Shown: positions 45,189-58,300, counted from the stretch's first letter. The stretch is DNA of 64,000 nt from Nematostella vectensis (GCF_932526225.1 NC_064034.1:10045387-10109386); one strand, 5' to 3'. Numbers and translations: made by a program. The notes: generated by a model not told the origin, from the sequence alone.

Positions 45189-48100
45189 ATGTCAGAAACA
45201 GAGGTAAGACTAGAGTAATAAAACTTTTACAAAGCCCTTAATATTAACTCGGAAACTGACTGAAAATGGGAAGATTTGATTTCGGTTTCCGATAGAGACT
45301 ATTTATACCTACCATGTTTTCTAGTGGCCGTTTTCTATTTATTTTGCCGTTTTAAAAAATCACCACAAAGTATCAAAATACGCAAAATATGCTGAGGCAT
45401 TAGGCATTTTGAACGTTAAGTGAGGTTGCATTAAAAAACCCGTCTGAGCCAACCTGAGAACGTAAAAGAAATCATGATGAAAATTATTTTGTGGATGTGA
45501 AGTCTACTTTTTTGGATTGCTTGTTGATGGTAATATTGCAGAAGTTCCGTATTTATAGATTTTCATTTTTTTTTTCAGCTTTCCAGTCATTTGCTCTTTC
45601 ATGAAAAATTCAGTCTCTTATTGTGAAGTGTTGCATTTCAGCATGACTTTAAGAGCTTCAAAAAGCGAGAATTCTATTTTGATATGAGGGTTTTGGATGC
45701 CCTGATCCACATTTCTCTTGTGCATCATATATCTTTTCGTTATCATCGAGAAGTTTGTAAAGTATGTGTCGAACTTTTTTTATCATAATACCTCTACGCT
45801 ACTTCACACTTGTCAGGAAACTCTCCATTATCGACGCAAATCACATTCTTTTCTCATATGATCAGAGGTAAATGTAATGCGTTGCAAAATGTTATCAGTC
45901 AAAAGAACCTACCCACTTCAAACTAGCTGACACGACTAAAAAAATTGTGTTAACCACTATTGCATTTTGGCGTGAAAAACGAACCCCGAAAACGAAAAAG
46001 TTGTTGATATTGAATCGGGTTTTAAAAGATGTTCGTGTCTGATGCGTTTATTGCCACCAGCATTTAGTATTATGGTTTATCTATTTATTATATTAATTAA
46101 TAGTGTAAAATGCAATAAACGGGAATATTGCAACCCGCGCTGCCTTTGGATATTTTATTCTGGAAACTTCCCATTTGTCTTCAGACTTATTACCTTTAAA
46201 AATATCTACCTCGAGCCTTCAACTCTCGGTAGATATTTCGCCACTATCCACCTCAATGGAAATGGTATAATTGTTAAGTATACTCAATATAAAAAGGTGA
46301 TATAAACAAAGTGTCACAAATTATATACCATTAAGTCTTGAGGGATCAATAATAAATAGTTTATACTAATGATACCGTTTAATTTGGACGTATATTTCAA
46401 GATCTCTCATTTCGACTCATTAGAGCAGAATTTCTTCATTTGAAGAGCCTCATTCCTAACGGGAGCCAGAAAGATCTGTTTCCGTAGCTCTCTTGGCCAT
46501 TACCTTAAAGGGTTTCTGGGAGCCGCCCTTTTGTCTGTCTACATACTTCTACAGGAAGTATGCTTATTTCTTTTTAGATGGTTATTTCGAAATTCCCTCA
46601 CATAAGTTGTCTTTCAATATTGAGTGAAAACAAAATCAAAGGTGCGTCAGAGAAGTGCTCTTTAATATACTTGAAAACTCATAGATGGTTTTTCAAGTAT
46701 AAATCCATGGAGTTTCGCACCGTTAGCATGAGAAAGGAAAAATTCGATGCGCAACTTATTTATCACTGCGATTTTCAAAACTATGCGAACTCTCGTTAAT
46801 AATTTGGAACTGCTACACCGCTCTTCGGTTTCCGTCATTCAAACTATGGCGGAATAACATAACGGAATGGTTTTTTATTGGTTAGCGCCTCACGGAGAGA
46901 TGGCGTGATTGGAAATACCATTTTAGTTTCTGACCAATAGAAACGCTCCAAGGATTCTTAATGACAGCAACCAAAGAGCGATTAAGTTGTTTGATCCTCG
47001 GCAGGAGTTCGCAGAATCTTGAACCCGCTGTAAAGTACTGATGTCGGTGTTTAAGCTAGACCAACACATTGTTTTATTTTCGACAGAACATGTGTGAGCC
47101 CACGCTCCGAGAGAAGGGAGATGGGGCCGATGAGCACAACCTTCAAGAGCAACTACAAGAACCTTTCATAGCAAACGAGACAAAACGTTCCCCAGACAGC
47201 GACACAGAATACGACGAGGAGCAGTCGCGCCTAAAAGACGACGTCGCGGATGGCCAGACAGACGACACCGGACGAATACATAGTTACGCTAATGGTGTCC
47301 ACACTGATGACACGACTTTGTCTGAACAGGAACAGGCGGAGGTCAGACGCGTACGTTTTGACGACGCCACAGAGATCATGAACGACTCAAGTACACAAGA
47401 AACGATTACTAGAACTGACCCAGCAAACACAGACCTTACAGAGACCAATAAAACACGTGCTTTTGAAGAGGACGTACAGACAGAAACAAAAGATTCTTTT
47501 GTGGAGAAGTCAGATGATCAACAAGACGAACGGCAAAATGACGATAATGACGAGGAGGTTGATTCATCCACGGGATCATTATCTGTAAATATCGGCTCCA
47601 GTCGACCAGAATCCGAGACGGCGTCTGTCAGGGAATCACCAGAAAGTGACAGTGGTAGCGAGGAAAAGGTCACTATCGAGGAGGACGATGTCCCCGAATT
47701 CGAGATGCCGGAATCCGATGGAATTCGTGTCGACGAAACAGAGAATGGTGAACAAGAAGCGGTCGATGAGCTTCCTGAGGACAAACCAGATACAGAAGCT
47801 GACAATTATGAGCAGAGAGAAGAAACGCCGACAAAAGAAGACGCACTAAAATCAGAGTGTACGACAAGTGATTCTGAAGGAACCCCCAGTGCCGCTACAT
47901 ATGGCAAGAGTGATGGAGAGGAAAACGTTGCACAAGAATCCGAGGAATCGCTAGACGATGACGACAATAAAGAGAACGATGGAGAGGAGAAAGAGGAAGA
48001 GGAAGCAACTGAAGAGCGTAGAAAGAGAAAAGGTGAAAAGCTTCCCAAAGTGTATGTATCGTTCGAGAACACTGAAGGGGAAGAGCAAGACCTTAATGAA

Positions 48101-51100
48101 GATGCTAAGCAAGGCCTTGATGACATCCTTGAGGACGACAAAGGTAAGATGAAATCAATTATCATGGACCTCATATCGGGATAAGCAATCATCTAAAAGC
48201 TTGTTCGAGGGAGGGGATGCATCTTCAAATAATGCAAGATCAACTACGTTCTCATAATTTTCGAAGCTAAAAAATTAGAATTTTAAAATCAATATAATCG
48301 AAAGTCTTGTCATTATTTGTTTGTATTTTATTATTTATTGAAGACTTGTGTTACTTTATTGCACATAAATTGTCTGCAACATCCAGGGAAGGAGGGGCGT
48401 GATGCAACTGAGCCACAAGTCGACAGTGAAAGTCAACAGAGTGAACAGGGTAAAAGAGAGGTCGGCACACAGGTTGAAATTGAGAAAAGTGATGCAGAAG
48501 AAGAAAGCAAAACAATAACGGGCAAGGCTCCAACGAAAGAAGCCGATATGGAATCTGACGAAGTTGATACAAAGGGTGAGAAGGTCGAAACAAAAACAAA
48601 AGAATTGAAAGAATCCGAGGAAGTCGAAGCAGAGACTGGACAGGTTGAAGAACAGGCTGAAATGATTGAGACCGAACCTGAAGTGGTCGAGGTTCACGCT
48701 GACGAAGAGAAAGCTGACAAGGCTAAGATCGAAGAGGCTAAATCCGATGAAGCGGAGGCTCAAGCGGAAGCGATCGAGGCCAAGGTTGATAAGGTGGAAG
48801 CCGAAGAAGAGGAGACTCAAACAGAATCCCCAACAGAAAAGGTTGAAGAGGCTGAAGCAACGGCTGAAGTACCGATAGAGGATGCTGATACATCAACAGA
48901 AGAAGCAGAATCACCAGCTGCAGAGCCTGAGGTAGCAGTTAAAGAGGCTGAAGCACCAGTAGAAGATGATGCTTTTGAAGAACCAGAAGCACTGAATGAA
49001 AAAGCTGAAGATCCAAAAGACGAGGATGAAACACAGGAAGAAAAGGCTGAAGTACCGATTGACGAGGCTGAGGCGCAGGCGAAAGTGGCTGGGGAAGAGA
49101 AAGCGCTAGAAGAAGAAGCTGAAACACTGGTGGAAGAGACTAAGGTAGAAGAAGATAAAGCGCCGATTCAAGAGGCTGAAGCATCGGTTAAAAAAGCTGA
49201 AGCAACGGTTGAAGAGATCGAAGCACCGATTGAAAGGGCAAAAGAGGTTGAAGCTCAAAGCAAAGAAGTCGATGCGCCGGTTAAAGAAGTTGAAGCACCA
49301 GTTGGAGAGGCTGAAGCACCGGTAGAAGAAAGTGAAGTACTTGTTGAGAAGGCTGAAGCATCAGTTGAAGAGGCCGAAGTACCGGTCGATGAGGCTGAAG
49401 CATCGGTTGAAGAAGCCGAAGCACCGGCTCATGAGGCTGAAGCACCTGTTGAAGAGGCTAAGTCATCAATTGAAGAAGCTGAGGTACCGGTTGAAGAAGC
49501 TGAGGTACCGGTTGAAGAGGCTGAGGTACCAGAAAAAGGAGCTGAGGCACCGGCTGAGGGTTCCGACGTGCCGACTGAAGAAGCTGGGATGGCGATAGAA
49601 GAGGCTGTAACATCGGTTGAGGAAGCTGAAACATCGGTTGAGGAAGCTGAGGATAAGGTGCCGGCAGAAAAAGTCGAAGCATCTATTGAAGAGGCTGAAG
49701 AACCGGGAGAAGAGGTCGAATCACTGCTCAAGGAGGCTGAAGAACCAGAAGAAGAGGTTGGAGCTCAGGTTGAAGAAGTCGAAGCACCGGTTGAAAAAGC
49801 CGCGGCATCAGTGGAAGAGGCTAAAGTACCGATGGAAGATGCTGAAACACAGGCAGAAGATACCAAAGGAACTTCAGAAGAGGCAGACGCATCGGTTGAA
49901 AAGGCTGAAACTCTGGTAGTGAAGATGGAGCAGGCAGAGGCATCAGTTGAAGAAACCGAGTCACCGGTTGAGGAGGCTGAAGTACTGGAAGAAGAGGCTG
50001 AAGATCCCGTTGAAAACGAAGCAGCGGTTGAAGAGGCCGAGATACCAGCTGAAGAGGTTAAGGTGCCGATAGAAGAGGCACGAACACCCGCAGAAGAGAC
50101 CGAAGCACCGGTTGAGGAGGCCGAAGCACTAGGTGAAACACCTATCGAAGAGGCTGAATCACCGGATAAAAAGGTTGAAGCACCTATTGAGGAGGCTGAA
50201 GCACCGGAAGAAGAGGTTGAAGCTACGGTTGAAGACGTCGAAGCACCGATGGAAGAAGCCGCGGCATCAGTGGAAGAGGCTGAGGTGCCGATAGAAAAGG
50301 CTAAAACACAGCCAGTAGATACCGAAGGACCGGTTGAAAACGCTGAAACATCGTTTGAAGAAGCCGAAGCAGCGGATGAAGAGACAGAAGAACCGGTTAA
50401 GGAGGCTGAAGCATCGTTTGAAGAGGCCGAAGCACCAGTTGTAGAGACAGAAGAACCGGTAAAGGAGGCTAAAGCATCGGTTGAAATAACCGAAGCACCT
50501 ATTGAAGAGGCTGAAGCACCGGAAAGGGTCGAATCATCGGTTGAGGAGGCTGAGGCACCAGAAGAAGAGGTTGAAGCTCCGGTTGAAGAAGTCGAAGCAC
50601 CGGTTGAAGAGGCCGTAGCATCAGTTGAAGAGGCTGAGGTGCCAATAGAAGAGGCTGAAACACAGGCAGAAGATACCGAAGGACCGGTTGAGGACGCTGA
50701 AGAATTGGTTCAAGAAGCCAAAGCACCGGTTGAAGAGACTGAAGCACATTTTGAAGAGGATGAAGCACCAGCAGAAAAACCGATTGAGGAGGCTGGACCA
50801 TCGGTTCAAGAAGCCGAAGCACCAGTTAAAGAGACTGAGAGACCGGTTGAAGAGGCTGAGGTACAAGCAGAAGAAGCTGAATCACCGGCGGAAAAAGAAG
50901 CACCCGTTGAGGAAGCCGAAACACGGGAAGAAGAAACTGAAGCAACCAAAGAAGATGATGTGTCGGTTAAACAGGCCGAGCCATCCGAGGTAGTACCTGA
51001 TGACGATATGGACAAAGAGGAGGAAATTGAGCCGAAGATAACAGCTGTAGAAAATATTCCAGATGAAGCCATGCCTATTGGAGAGGCTGCTACTGATGCG

Positions 51101-53213
51101 GAGCAAGAATCTGTAGAAGGCCAGTTTAACGATAAAGCAGAAGGAATTGGTGAAGTTGATGAGGATAGACAAGTGGAAGGAGAATTTATTAAAGAAGAAA
51201 AGGATGAGCGGTTAGACGCTGAAAGACCAACACATGAGGAGGAAGAAGTATCAGAAACAGAGATTTCTGAGCCAACCAGAACAGAGGACGAAGAAGAGAC
51301 AGAATCATCGACAGTAGGGTCTCCTCCTTATACCAGCAAGGTGCAGGTCATCATTGGTGATGAGGCTGGAGGTAAATCGCCATTAACCCAGTCGTGTACC
51401 AGATCACATCTTCACATCCGCGCAATGATGGTCACATTCTTTTCATGTAGCTGGAAGATGACAACCAAACCAGTCCCAGGGATCATCCGCTTACCAATCA
51501 CATCCGACAATGGACATTCACCCGATTCACGCATTCTATTATACGCAGTTGTTAATGGGGTTCGTACACTTCACGTTACTTTTTAACCTTATTAGAAAGC
51601 TACGAAACCAGGAGAGGCAAAAACCAGTGATCGTCCACCCACCGCTCATATCTCCGTCAATTGCCATCCAACAGAGTCACAAATGTGGCTGTACCCGATG
51701 ATTTTCATATAACATACTCAAATGTCGTTATGGTGTAAAAGGTAAAAAGAGAGAGATTCTAGTGATCGTCCGCTCATCACTCGTATTAATCAAATACTGT
51801 CGAAAAGTAAATACGCGATGTTACTAAAATATATATTACCTATCCGTTACATCAAGCGCTTACTTTTGAACCTTTTTTAAGTAGAAAAATTGACTGGTGA
51901 AAAGAATGTGAAGGAGCTCGGGAGATTGTTTGAAGACCACACGGACGACACACCTAAAGCTGTTTACCCTAAGGATATATCAGGTGCGTCGACGACTTTC
52001 TTTAATAGAAAGCAATAGACGATAGTAATGATGATGATTTAAATGTCATAAATGACTATAGATCCTCCCTTGTGATTATGCATTAATAAAAAGATGTCTT
52101 GGATTTATCTTTTCAGGGAGCAAGAGTCCAGTTTCTGTGAGACGTTTCCGGGAGATCTTCGAGCACGGCGAGCCGCTTCTCAGCTCTGCTGCCCTCCACA
52201 CAGGTAGGATATGTGGTACGCGAAGGCAAAATGAAAAATAAAGAAACCCAAGGTCGCTTACAAAAGGGGAAACACTCTCTGCCCCTAAATCTGTTGAGAA
52301 TTCCCAGATACGTTAAGGTGTTGATCACATTTCAGCCTACTCTAGGTCCCCCAGTGTAGATGATAGAGTTTTGAGCTAATGTGCTGAATGTTAATGCGTT
52401 AAAACTATTTTTCCAATTACCCTTGAATTGCTAAAATGTCGTTTACTAGTTAGTATTAATGAGCATAGGTAGCGCAGTCGGCAGGGCGTGGCTCTGTAGT
52501 ACCTGTGCCTCTCACCACAGGTTTCCCGGTCGCTCTGTAGTACCTGTGCCTCTCACCACTGCGTTCAGGGTTCGTTCCTGGTTCTGACGGGAGTTGAATT
52601 TGTTTTTACTTGCCAATGCTCCGAGGGATTTTTCTCCGGATTCCCCTGTTTTGCTCCCTCAACAAAAAACAACAATTTCGATCTAAGCTGTGCTCCGTGG
52701 TTAGACATGAGTCGTATGGCAGATGCCTGATACGCCCTAGCCTGCGTACATCCGGTAAACGCGAGCTTTACCACTGGTAATACAATACTTTTCGACCGGA
52801 TCCCGGATTCGCGCAGGCTAGATACGCCCTCTATGCCTTCGACTCGTACACGTTGCATCTGTGCTCTCGTAATACAGGCTGCAAGGAGGATGTCTCACGC
52901 CCGTAGCCAGGGGGGGGGGGGGGGGGGTTCGGGGGGTTTGGAAGAACCACCCCACTCGACTGGAAGGTCCGCTCTATTAAAGGAAAATTGAGTTCCACTG
53001 CTCGCTAGGTCGAGCTCCCTAAGCGCTCAAAATCCTGGCTACCGGCCTGTGGCTACCTCCCAATTTTTACTATTAACTACATTTTTCATGCCATTTTTTT
53101 ATAATATTTATTTTTCACCTTAAGCTCCCATTGAAGAAAACACAAGTCCTCCTCCTGGTATTGTCAAGAATATGAAGCTGTTGTTCGAAAACCCCAAAAC
53201 GTTCAAGATGTAA
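45189..53213 (+). CDS. Very acidic heptad-repeat protein, about 1444 aa
   Basis: A probable non-coding exon ends at 44359 (GAAAG|GTAAGT). Coding exons: 45189-45203 (MSETE, the exon starts at 45163), 47087-48143, 48387-51371, 51882-51983, 52117-52203, 53125-53213. Exons 2-5 end in phase 1 and all join in frame to TAA at 53211. The first large exon is Asp/Glu/Ser/Thr-rich and disordered, with VRRVRFDDAT and KLPKVYVSFENTEGEE. The second is about 995 aa, mostly 7-residue units such as PVEEAEA. The last three exons each hold one V-x(6)-F-E motif: VKELGRLFED, VRRFREIFEHG and VKNMKLLFENP. No known catalytic fold is seen. Automatic annotation might say neurofilament-heavy-like or PEVK-like on composition alone. 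The final motif resembles the core of Xin repeats (actin binding), but this is inference. AATAAA occurs at 53742-53747. Confidence 0.8.
46199..46239. repeat. Short hairpin, probable MITE end
   Basis: AAAATATCTACCTCGAG and CTCTCGGTAGATATTT form a stem around a short loop in the intron before the first large acidic exon. Probably a transposon fragment. Confidence 0.35.
48840..50950 (+). repeat. In-frame 21-bp minisatellite coding heptads
   Basis: About 100 imperfect units of 21 bp (GAGGCTGAAGCACCGGTTGAA type) coding the heptad E-A-E-A-P-V-E. A larger unit of about 147 bp recurs at 49741-49887, 50201-50348 and 50554-50700, each running from EEEV through VEEAEVP to an ETQAEDTEG-like segment. Confidence 0.9.
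52470..52861 (+). mobile_element. tRNA-derived SINE (interrupted)
   Basis: TAGCGCAGTCGG (52470-52481) matches a pol III A box and GGTTCGTTCC (52569-52578) a B box. A non-tRNA body follows with CTCCGAGGGATTTTTCTCCG and GTGCTCCGTGGTTAGACATG. The A-to-B distance is stretched by an exact 28-bp direct repeat (52491-52518 and 52532-52559). A MITE is inserted at 52738-52820. It lies in the last intron of the acidic-protein gene. Exact ends are uncertain. Confidence 0.7.
52738..52820. mobile_element. 83-bp MITE with 9-bp target duplication, nested in SINE
   Basis: Ends TAGCCTGCG and CGCAGGCTA are perfect inverted repeats, with CATCCGG/CCGGATT close inside. GATACGCCC flanks both sides exactly (52729-52737 and 52821-52829), a clear target-site duplication of 8-9 bp, as in hAT or Mutator-like insertion. 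Intact flanks imply a young insertion. Confidence 0.85.
52899..53049. mobile_element. MITE, CCCGTAGCCAGG family (copy 2)
   Basis: GCCCGTAGCCAGG at the left and CCTGGCTACCGGC at the right are inverted. The interior shares GGAAGAACCACCCC and GCTCAAAATCCTGG with 59592-59864. It begins with an 18-base G run. Located in the last intron of the acidic-protein gene, 75 bases before the final exon. Confidence 0.75.
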
Positions 53214-55096
53214 GCTGTACACTAGATAGCGAAGATACTAGACTCTAGACTCGCAGCCGACCAATGAGCAACCTAGATAAATAGCGATGTAAGATAAACC
53301 ATAATGTATTACCGAAGTCAATTTGTTTATAAAAATATGAATATGAAATCTTCAATTATTGTTTTGAAAGGATTAGGAAGATTTATATTGCAGTTTAAAT
53401 AAGTTAATATTGAAGAATGAAGCATTGGACAAGATATTTTATAGCAAAAAGCAAATATAATATGTTCAATGATCCTGAACGCATTATGTAATATCTTATT
53501 TTTTAGGGGTGCGTTTAGTACCGTGTCGGAGTAAATTGATTTTCGGAAGACAGCGGAGATTGGTGGCAGCCTTTTAGCGGAAATTGAATCAAAAGATGAT
53601 GCGCAAATCCACTCTGCTTTCTTTTCCAAGTCTACTTATTTTCTGTTGTGCTATATGTTTCTCCCTGTTGTAGATACTGTTACTTCACTACTACCCCAAG
53701 TAAATTTAGGTCTTGTACGATATGGGCTTATTTTGACTCCAAATAAACACACTCTCGAGCTAACGCACCCTTAAGACGTACAATATTTGAACTTGAAATT
53801 AACGTCTACTATCGAATCAGCCTTAGAACTGTAACAGATCTTGCGAGACTTAATTTCTCGGCAGATCTTCTACTAACAGTTATACGTTACCAAGATTTTC
53901 ACTAGGCCGATGGATCTGTAATTTCTGCTAGCGGTTGGCGCGAGGTCTCACGTATCTCACACGACCCTCTAATTTTATCACCTTAACTGTATATCCCCGT
54001 ATGTGTCAGAAGACATTTAGTGGAAATCATAGTGGTAGTGCTTGTTTGTACACCTTTTATAACATTTTTCAATTTTGCTTCTCATAAATTGCAGTACTAG
54101 AATGTCTGGATACTAACTTCATAGTACCATGATCAAAAAATAAATAAGGAAGTTCAGTAATCAATGACTGTATTCTTTTCCTTGTAAAATACCTTTGTGG
54201 GAAGGGTGAACTCAGCGCATAAAAGCATTTTCAGGAAGCTATATTCTTCAGCCTTGTGTGCGGGAAAGGGTTTGACGGTCTATCAAATTTGATGAATGAA
54301 ATCATTTTGCAGCCAATCCACTTTCTATCGTAGCAGGCCGGGAGGGACTGAGGAAGAGTGACCTGCATTTTTTTAGCTGAGGCCCTCACTTTTGATCATT
54401 TTGTTGATTTGAACCCTTTTCTTTAGTTTTACCCGTATTTTTCGTTAGGTTGGTTTCGTTAGGCCATCATATTTTGTTCTGGCGGCGCGAAAGGTCAAGA
54501 TCTTTACTTCCCTTTCCCCGCCCTCTCCCCGAAAAACACCGGGTAAACGCCTGTGAACTAGGAAGGATATTTCAGCCTGCTCTTCCTTTTCACGGTGCTT
54601 TGTAGCCCGTGTTTCATGGGAAAATGTTTTTTTTAAATGTGACTGGAGGAGGAGGCATGACAGATTGCATCATCTTGAGTGACGTTCCTTGCACACAAAC
54701 GTCACACTCAGTATATAAAAAAAACTAGAACTGCTTCTGACCTTTCCAAAATCCTGCAGACAAATGGAGCGAGACTTGCACAACTACCAGTGTTAGCGAC
54801 AAGGATTCCCAATTCATTGAGTACCGTAAAAACTCCAGTGCAGAACATAGTCAAAAGTGTAAAACTGCCTTCGTGCATGACACTAAAAGCGGCTGCTGCA
54901 TGAAGCAGACTAGGCAAGACTTAAATATTTATTTTATTTGCTTCGGGGACAGACGCTATCCTATTTTTCTATATGTCTTTAGTAAAAATCCTGCTCTCCC
55001 TTGCCCCCACGACTGTGGAAAGAATGTTCGGGGATTTTAATTATCACGATATTCGTGACAAGTACTCCCAGGGACAAAAACCTTCCTTATTTAAGA
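53214..55096. other. Intergenic, no supported gene
   Basis: Contains the likely 3' UTR of the acidic-protein gene up to about 53770. A plus-strand open frame at 54679-54903 ends in a normal-looking sequence but starts at GTG without splice or family support. The short ATG ORF at 54973 enters the MITE at 55097. Confidence 0.4.
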
Positions 55097-55363
55097 TACC
55101 CGGAGGGGGTTCTTCCCATGTCCACCTGATAGGGATGCTCGTCGTATTTTTTAGGGGTCAGGTATTTTTTATGGGGTATGGGGTATCCGAGAAAAAAATA
55201 AGCTTTCCTCTTGGAAATGGTATTTTTAAGGCTCCTGAGGTATTGTTTAGGGAAGCAATTTGCGGTCGTGCAGGTATTTTTTAGAGGGTATTTTTCGAAT
55301 TTTTCGACGAGCAACCCTATCACCCTACCCCCCCCCCCCCCCCCCCCCCCCCCCGGGGGGGTA
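55097..55363. mobile_element. MITE-like repeat with C tract
   Basis: TGATAGGGATGCTCGTCG (55127-55144) pairs with 55305-55322 (one mismatch). Outer ends are TACCCGG and CCGGGGGGGTA. The interior repeats AGGTATTTTT words several times. A C run of more than 25 bases is followed by Gs near 55328-55361. Confidence 0.65.
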
Positions 55364-58300
55364 AGAAACTAGAGTCACCTACGCCGGGACAGAAAGCAGT
55401 GACTTTATCGTTTTGCAAACAGCGGTATATTATTGCTAATAACAGGCAGACAATAACAAACGTCAAAAGAATAACATGCAATTCAATAACTAGGTATTCT
55501 AACTCTCAGCTAACCGCACCGTTTTAAGCCTGACAAGCAACATCCGATTGGCAAACACCACATTTTAAGGGATGCATTTTAAAGCGCAACGATTTGTGGA
55601 TTCCTATAAATTATTCGAAATCAGCTTTTAACATTGTCCCTTATAGTACTTATAGAAAAAACCGGTGAGTTTCTGCACGAACCCTTGATGTGTTCATATG
55701 TCCTCGCGGTTTCCTTTGAATAATCCTTATTACTTATATTTTCCCGCTATATCATTTTTATCGAAGTTATACGCATTTTAACGCATTTTAGTCTTTCGCC
55801 CACTCATGTTTACCATATGAGTGCAACCACATTTCTGTGTTGATTCTTCACAAAAATTCGAATTTTTCAAAATAAATGAATATAGAGCTTCACCATCCAT
55901 CATCCTGTCTTTTTACGACAATTATCTTCGATAATAATTGTTTTACATTGTTTAGTTACATTCTTTAGCTGTGTCTCAAGATATTCAAAGGCATTAGAAG
56001 TGCTTACGGATGTGTGAGATTTTATCGCTAAGAAATCGCTTTATGTTTTTTGAACAGCAAAGAGATAAATATAAACAAAGACGTTAACACAATATACCAC
56101 ATCACAACACAACGGGACATTTGAATATTACTTGTAATAAACTTTCAAAAGCTTTTTTTTATTGATGCCGTGGTTGATTAGATATGAGTATTGAAAACTA
56201 GACAGACCTTAATAGTGTGTTTATTTAGCATTTTGTCTTTATCACTGGTATTGGATGGGATGTGGGATGGATAGATCCGGTCGGATCGAATGGAAAGAAT
56301 GCAAAGCACTCCTTCGCCAGATCGCTTGGGGCCTCAGTGGTTTTGTTTCCCTAGGAACTAGTTGCTTAGGTCTAATAACTTTAACTGCTTCACACGGATC
56401 TGGACTGCCTCAAACGAACAAGGCGAGCTCGCACGCATGTTCGCGTTGTTTTGACGAGAAAGTGGATTTACACAGCGCAAAGGGAGATCGACTTGCTGAC
56501 TAGCATACCGCAATAAAATCTCGGACGGCTTTGGGCCAGCAGTTATGTGGGAGCAGGTATGTTTTACTCGTGTTATACAGCAAATATATAGAAGTCAAAG
56601 GTAGATGTTGGGAGACTGTTTGATTTATTTATTGACGTAGAAGTGTAACCGTCGCTAGCATGCAAACTTCGCACCTTCGCACAAAATGTACCCCGATTTC
56701 TCTTTCGCGCGTCACTTTATCTTGCGACATCTCGCGACCAACTTTTGCTGTTTCCAGTAGTAATGACATGTTTTAAACTTTCTATAACACTAAGTAAATT
56801 TGTGATGTATAACTTCGATGCAGATAGCAACAAGGATGAATATTTAAGGTCTTTCTCTGAATTGCCAAGAAACCTAAATTAAAAGAAATTATCTAACTAT
56901 GTATTCGTTACGATGTGGCTTGGTGGTTCGTTTAAAAGTCATCACCAAAAAGCACCGGTTCTTATTTCTCCGAAGCTTGTCGTACTTGCCCTAACGTGGA
57001 ATAGCGCTTTCAATTAGGATCCCCTATACTTGACCCCTTTAAAACACAATAATCATATTTACATGTAGTTGTAAGTTCTATGTTGTATAGCGTTATGAAA
57101 TCTGATTGCAACGACACAAAAAGAATAGAAAGTTTTGCGTGTCATGATTGATTTTATAGATGCTTACAAAGCACTTGTTTTTCCCTTCTACTTTCTACAA
57201 GTCCTCGCAAAATAATTCTGGTTGAGCATCAAACTGAGTTGAAGTACAAAACACATCAAGTTTAGATTCACCTTATAATTCCCCTATAATCCCTTAAACG
57301 CCATTAGGGGTAATTGATTGTTTATATTGGCAATAGAATTAAATGCATGTACTTTTTTATAATGCTTTGTAGAAGGCTGATAGATTCGTTTGATCTAGCG
57401 GTATCTCAAGTCTTAATATAAACAAAAACGCTTTTTTTTCACACTTTCTTTTTTGTTTTTGTTTACATTTTAACCGTAGGAAGTGCGCCAAACAAGATGT
57501 TTTGAAAAACATACCGGAAACATGGTTATAACAGAGTTAATTTTATGATCTTCCGGCCGCGAAGTATGCGCATATGCAATGAGATTCCTCATCAACAAAA
57601 ACGACATCTCTCCCGTCTGTAATATTCAGATGCATCTAAATTGATTCCTCCAGTTTATTTGGATTCTTTCTGTTTCTCCACTTTAATTTGATTCTTTCTG
57701 ATACAGAAGAGATCTAATCTTATATACCACTACCTGAATTTCCATTATGGCTCGCAGTACTCTTATTTCGAAAATAAGACGCGCGAGAAATAAGGTGCGT
57801 ACAAAAGAAACCATATCACAAAAATGCGGAGATCTAACAAGATGGGTTTGCTCTCTAACGCTCTTTCGTTTCTGTGGGTAGTGGCCGGTCTGTAAGTTAT
57901 TATCGGAAATTTGAACAAGTCGCTGTTTTCTTTGCTGCTGTTAGCTGCTGTTTGTAACGGATAAAGGTTTTTATCGTTTATCATAATTGCATTTTGACAC
58001 AAACTAGACGGACGATCAAATGGCTCTTAAAAAAAAGCTTCTGAAATCAAGTAAGGTACAGGTACGTGCTATAAAAGTTGTTTGTTTCCAGCCTGGAAAA
58101 ATGTATATTCTGCTATTTCCCCTTTTTTCAAATAGAGTAGGAAAATCGACTTGTTCTTTCATTTCATTAGATCAAATGCATTTGGCGAAGCGCTGTCGCC
58201 AAAGTTTCGACTAGGTACAAGTGCGTAACATGATCACCTGCCTGCATACTAAAATGCTCTTTTCACTCCTTTCCACCTTTTTACACGCTTCTAGTTTTTT

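Noticed and set aside
48840..50950. CRISPR-like regular repeat array
   Set aside because: Units are contiguous, imperfect and coding, without spacers; the context is eukaryotic.
48351..51172. Long open frames antisense to the heptad repeat (for example 49429-49731, 50806-51072)
   Set aside because: Open only because the 21-bp repeat has no stop in several frames; they show no start context, splice sites or sequence complexity.
54679..54903. 74-codon open frame ending LKAAAA
   Set aside because: Begins at GTG rather than ATG, no neighbouring exons or recognised family; kept only as a note.
56255..56503. 82-codon ORF before the Ser/Arg-rich gene
   Set aside because: Lies in the probable 5' exon region and stops before the GTATGT donor; no family match. 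Could be an upstream ORF, but evidence is too thin.
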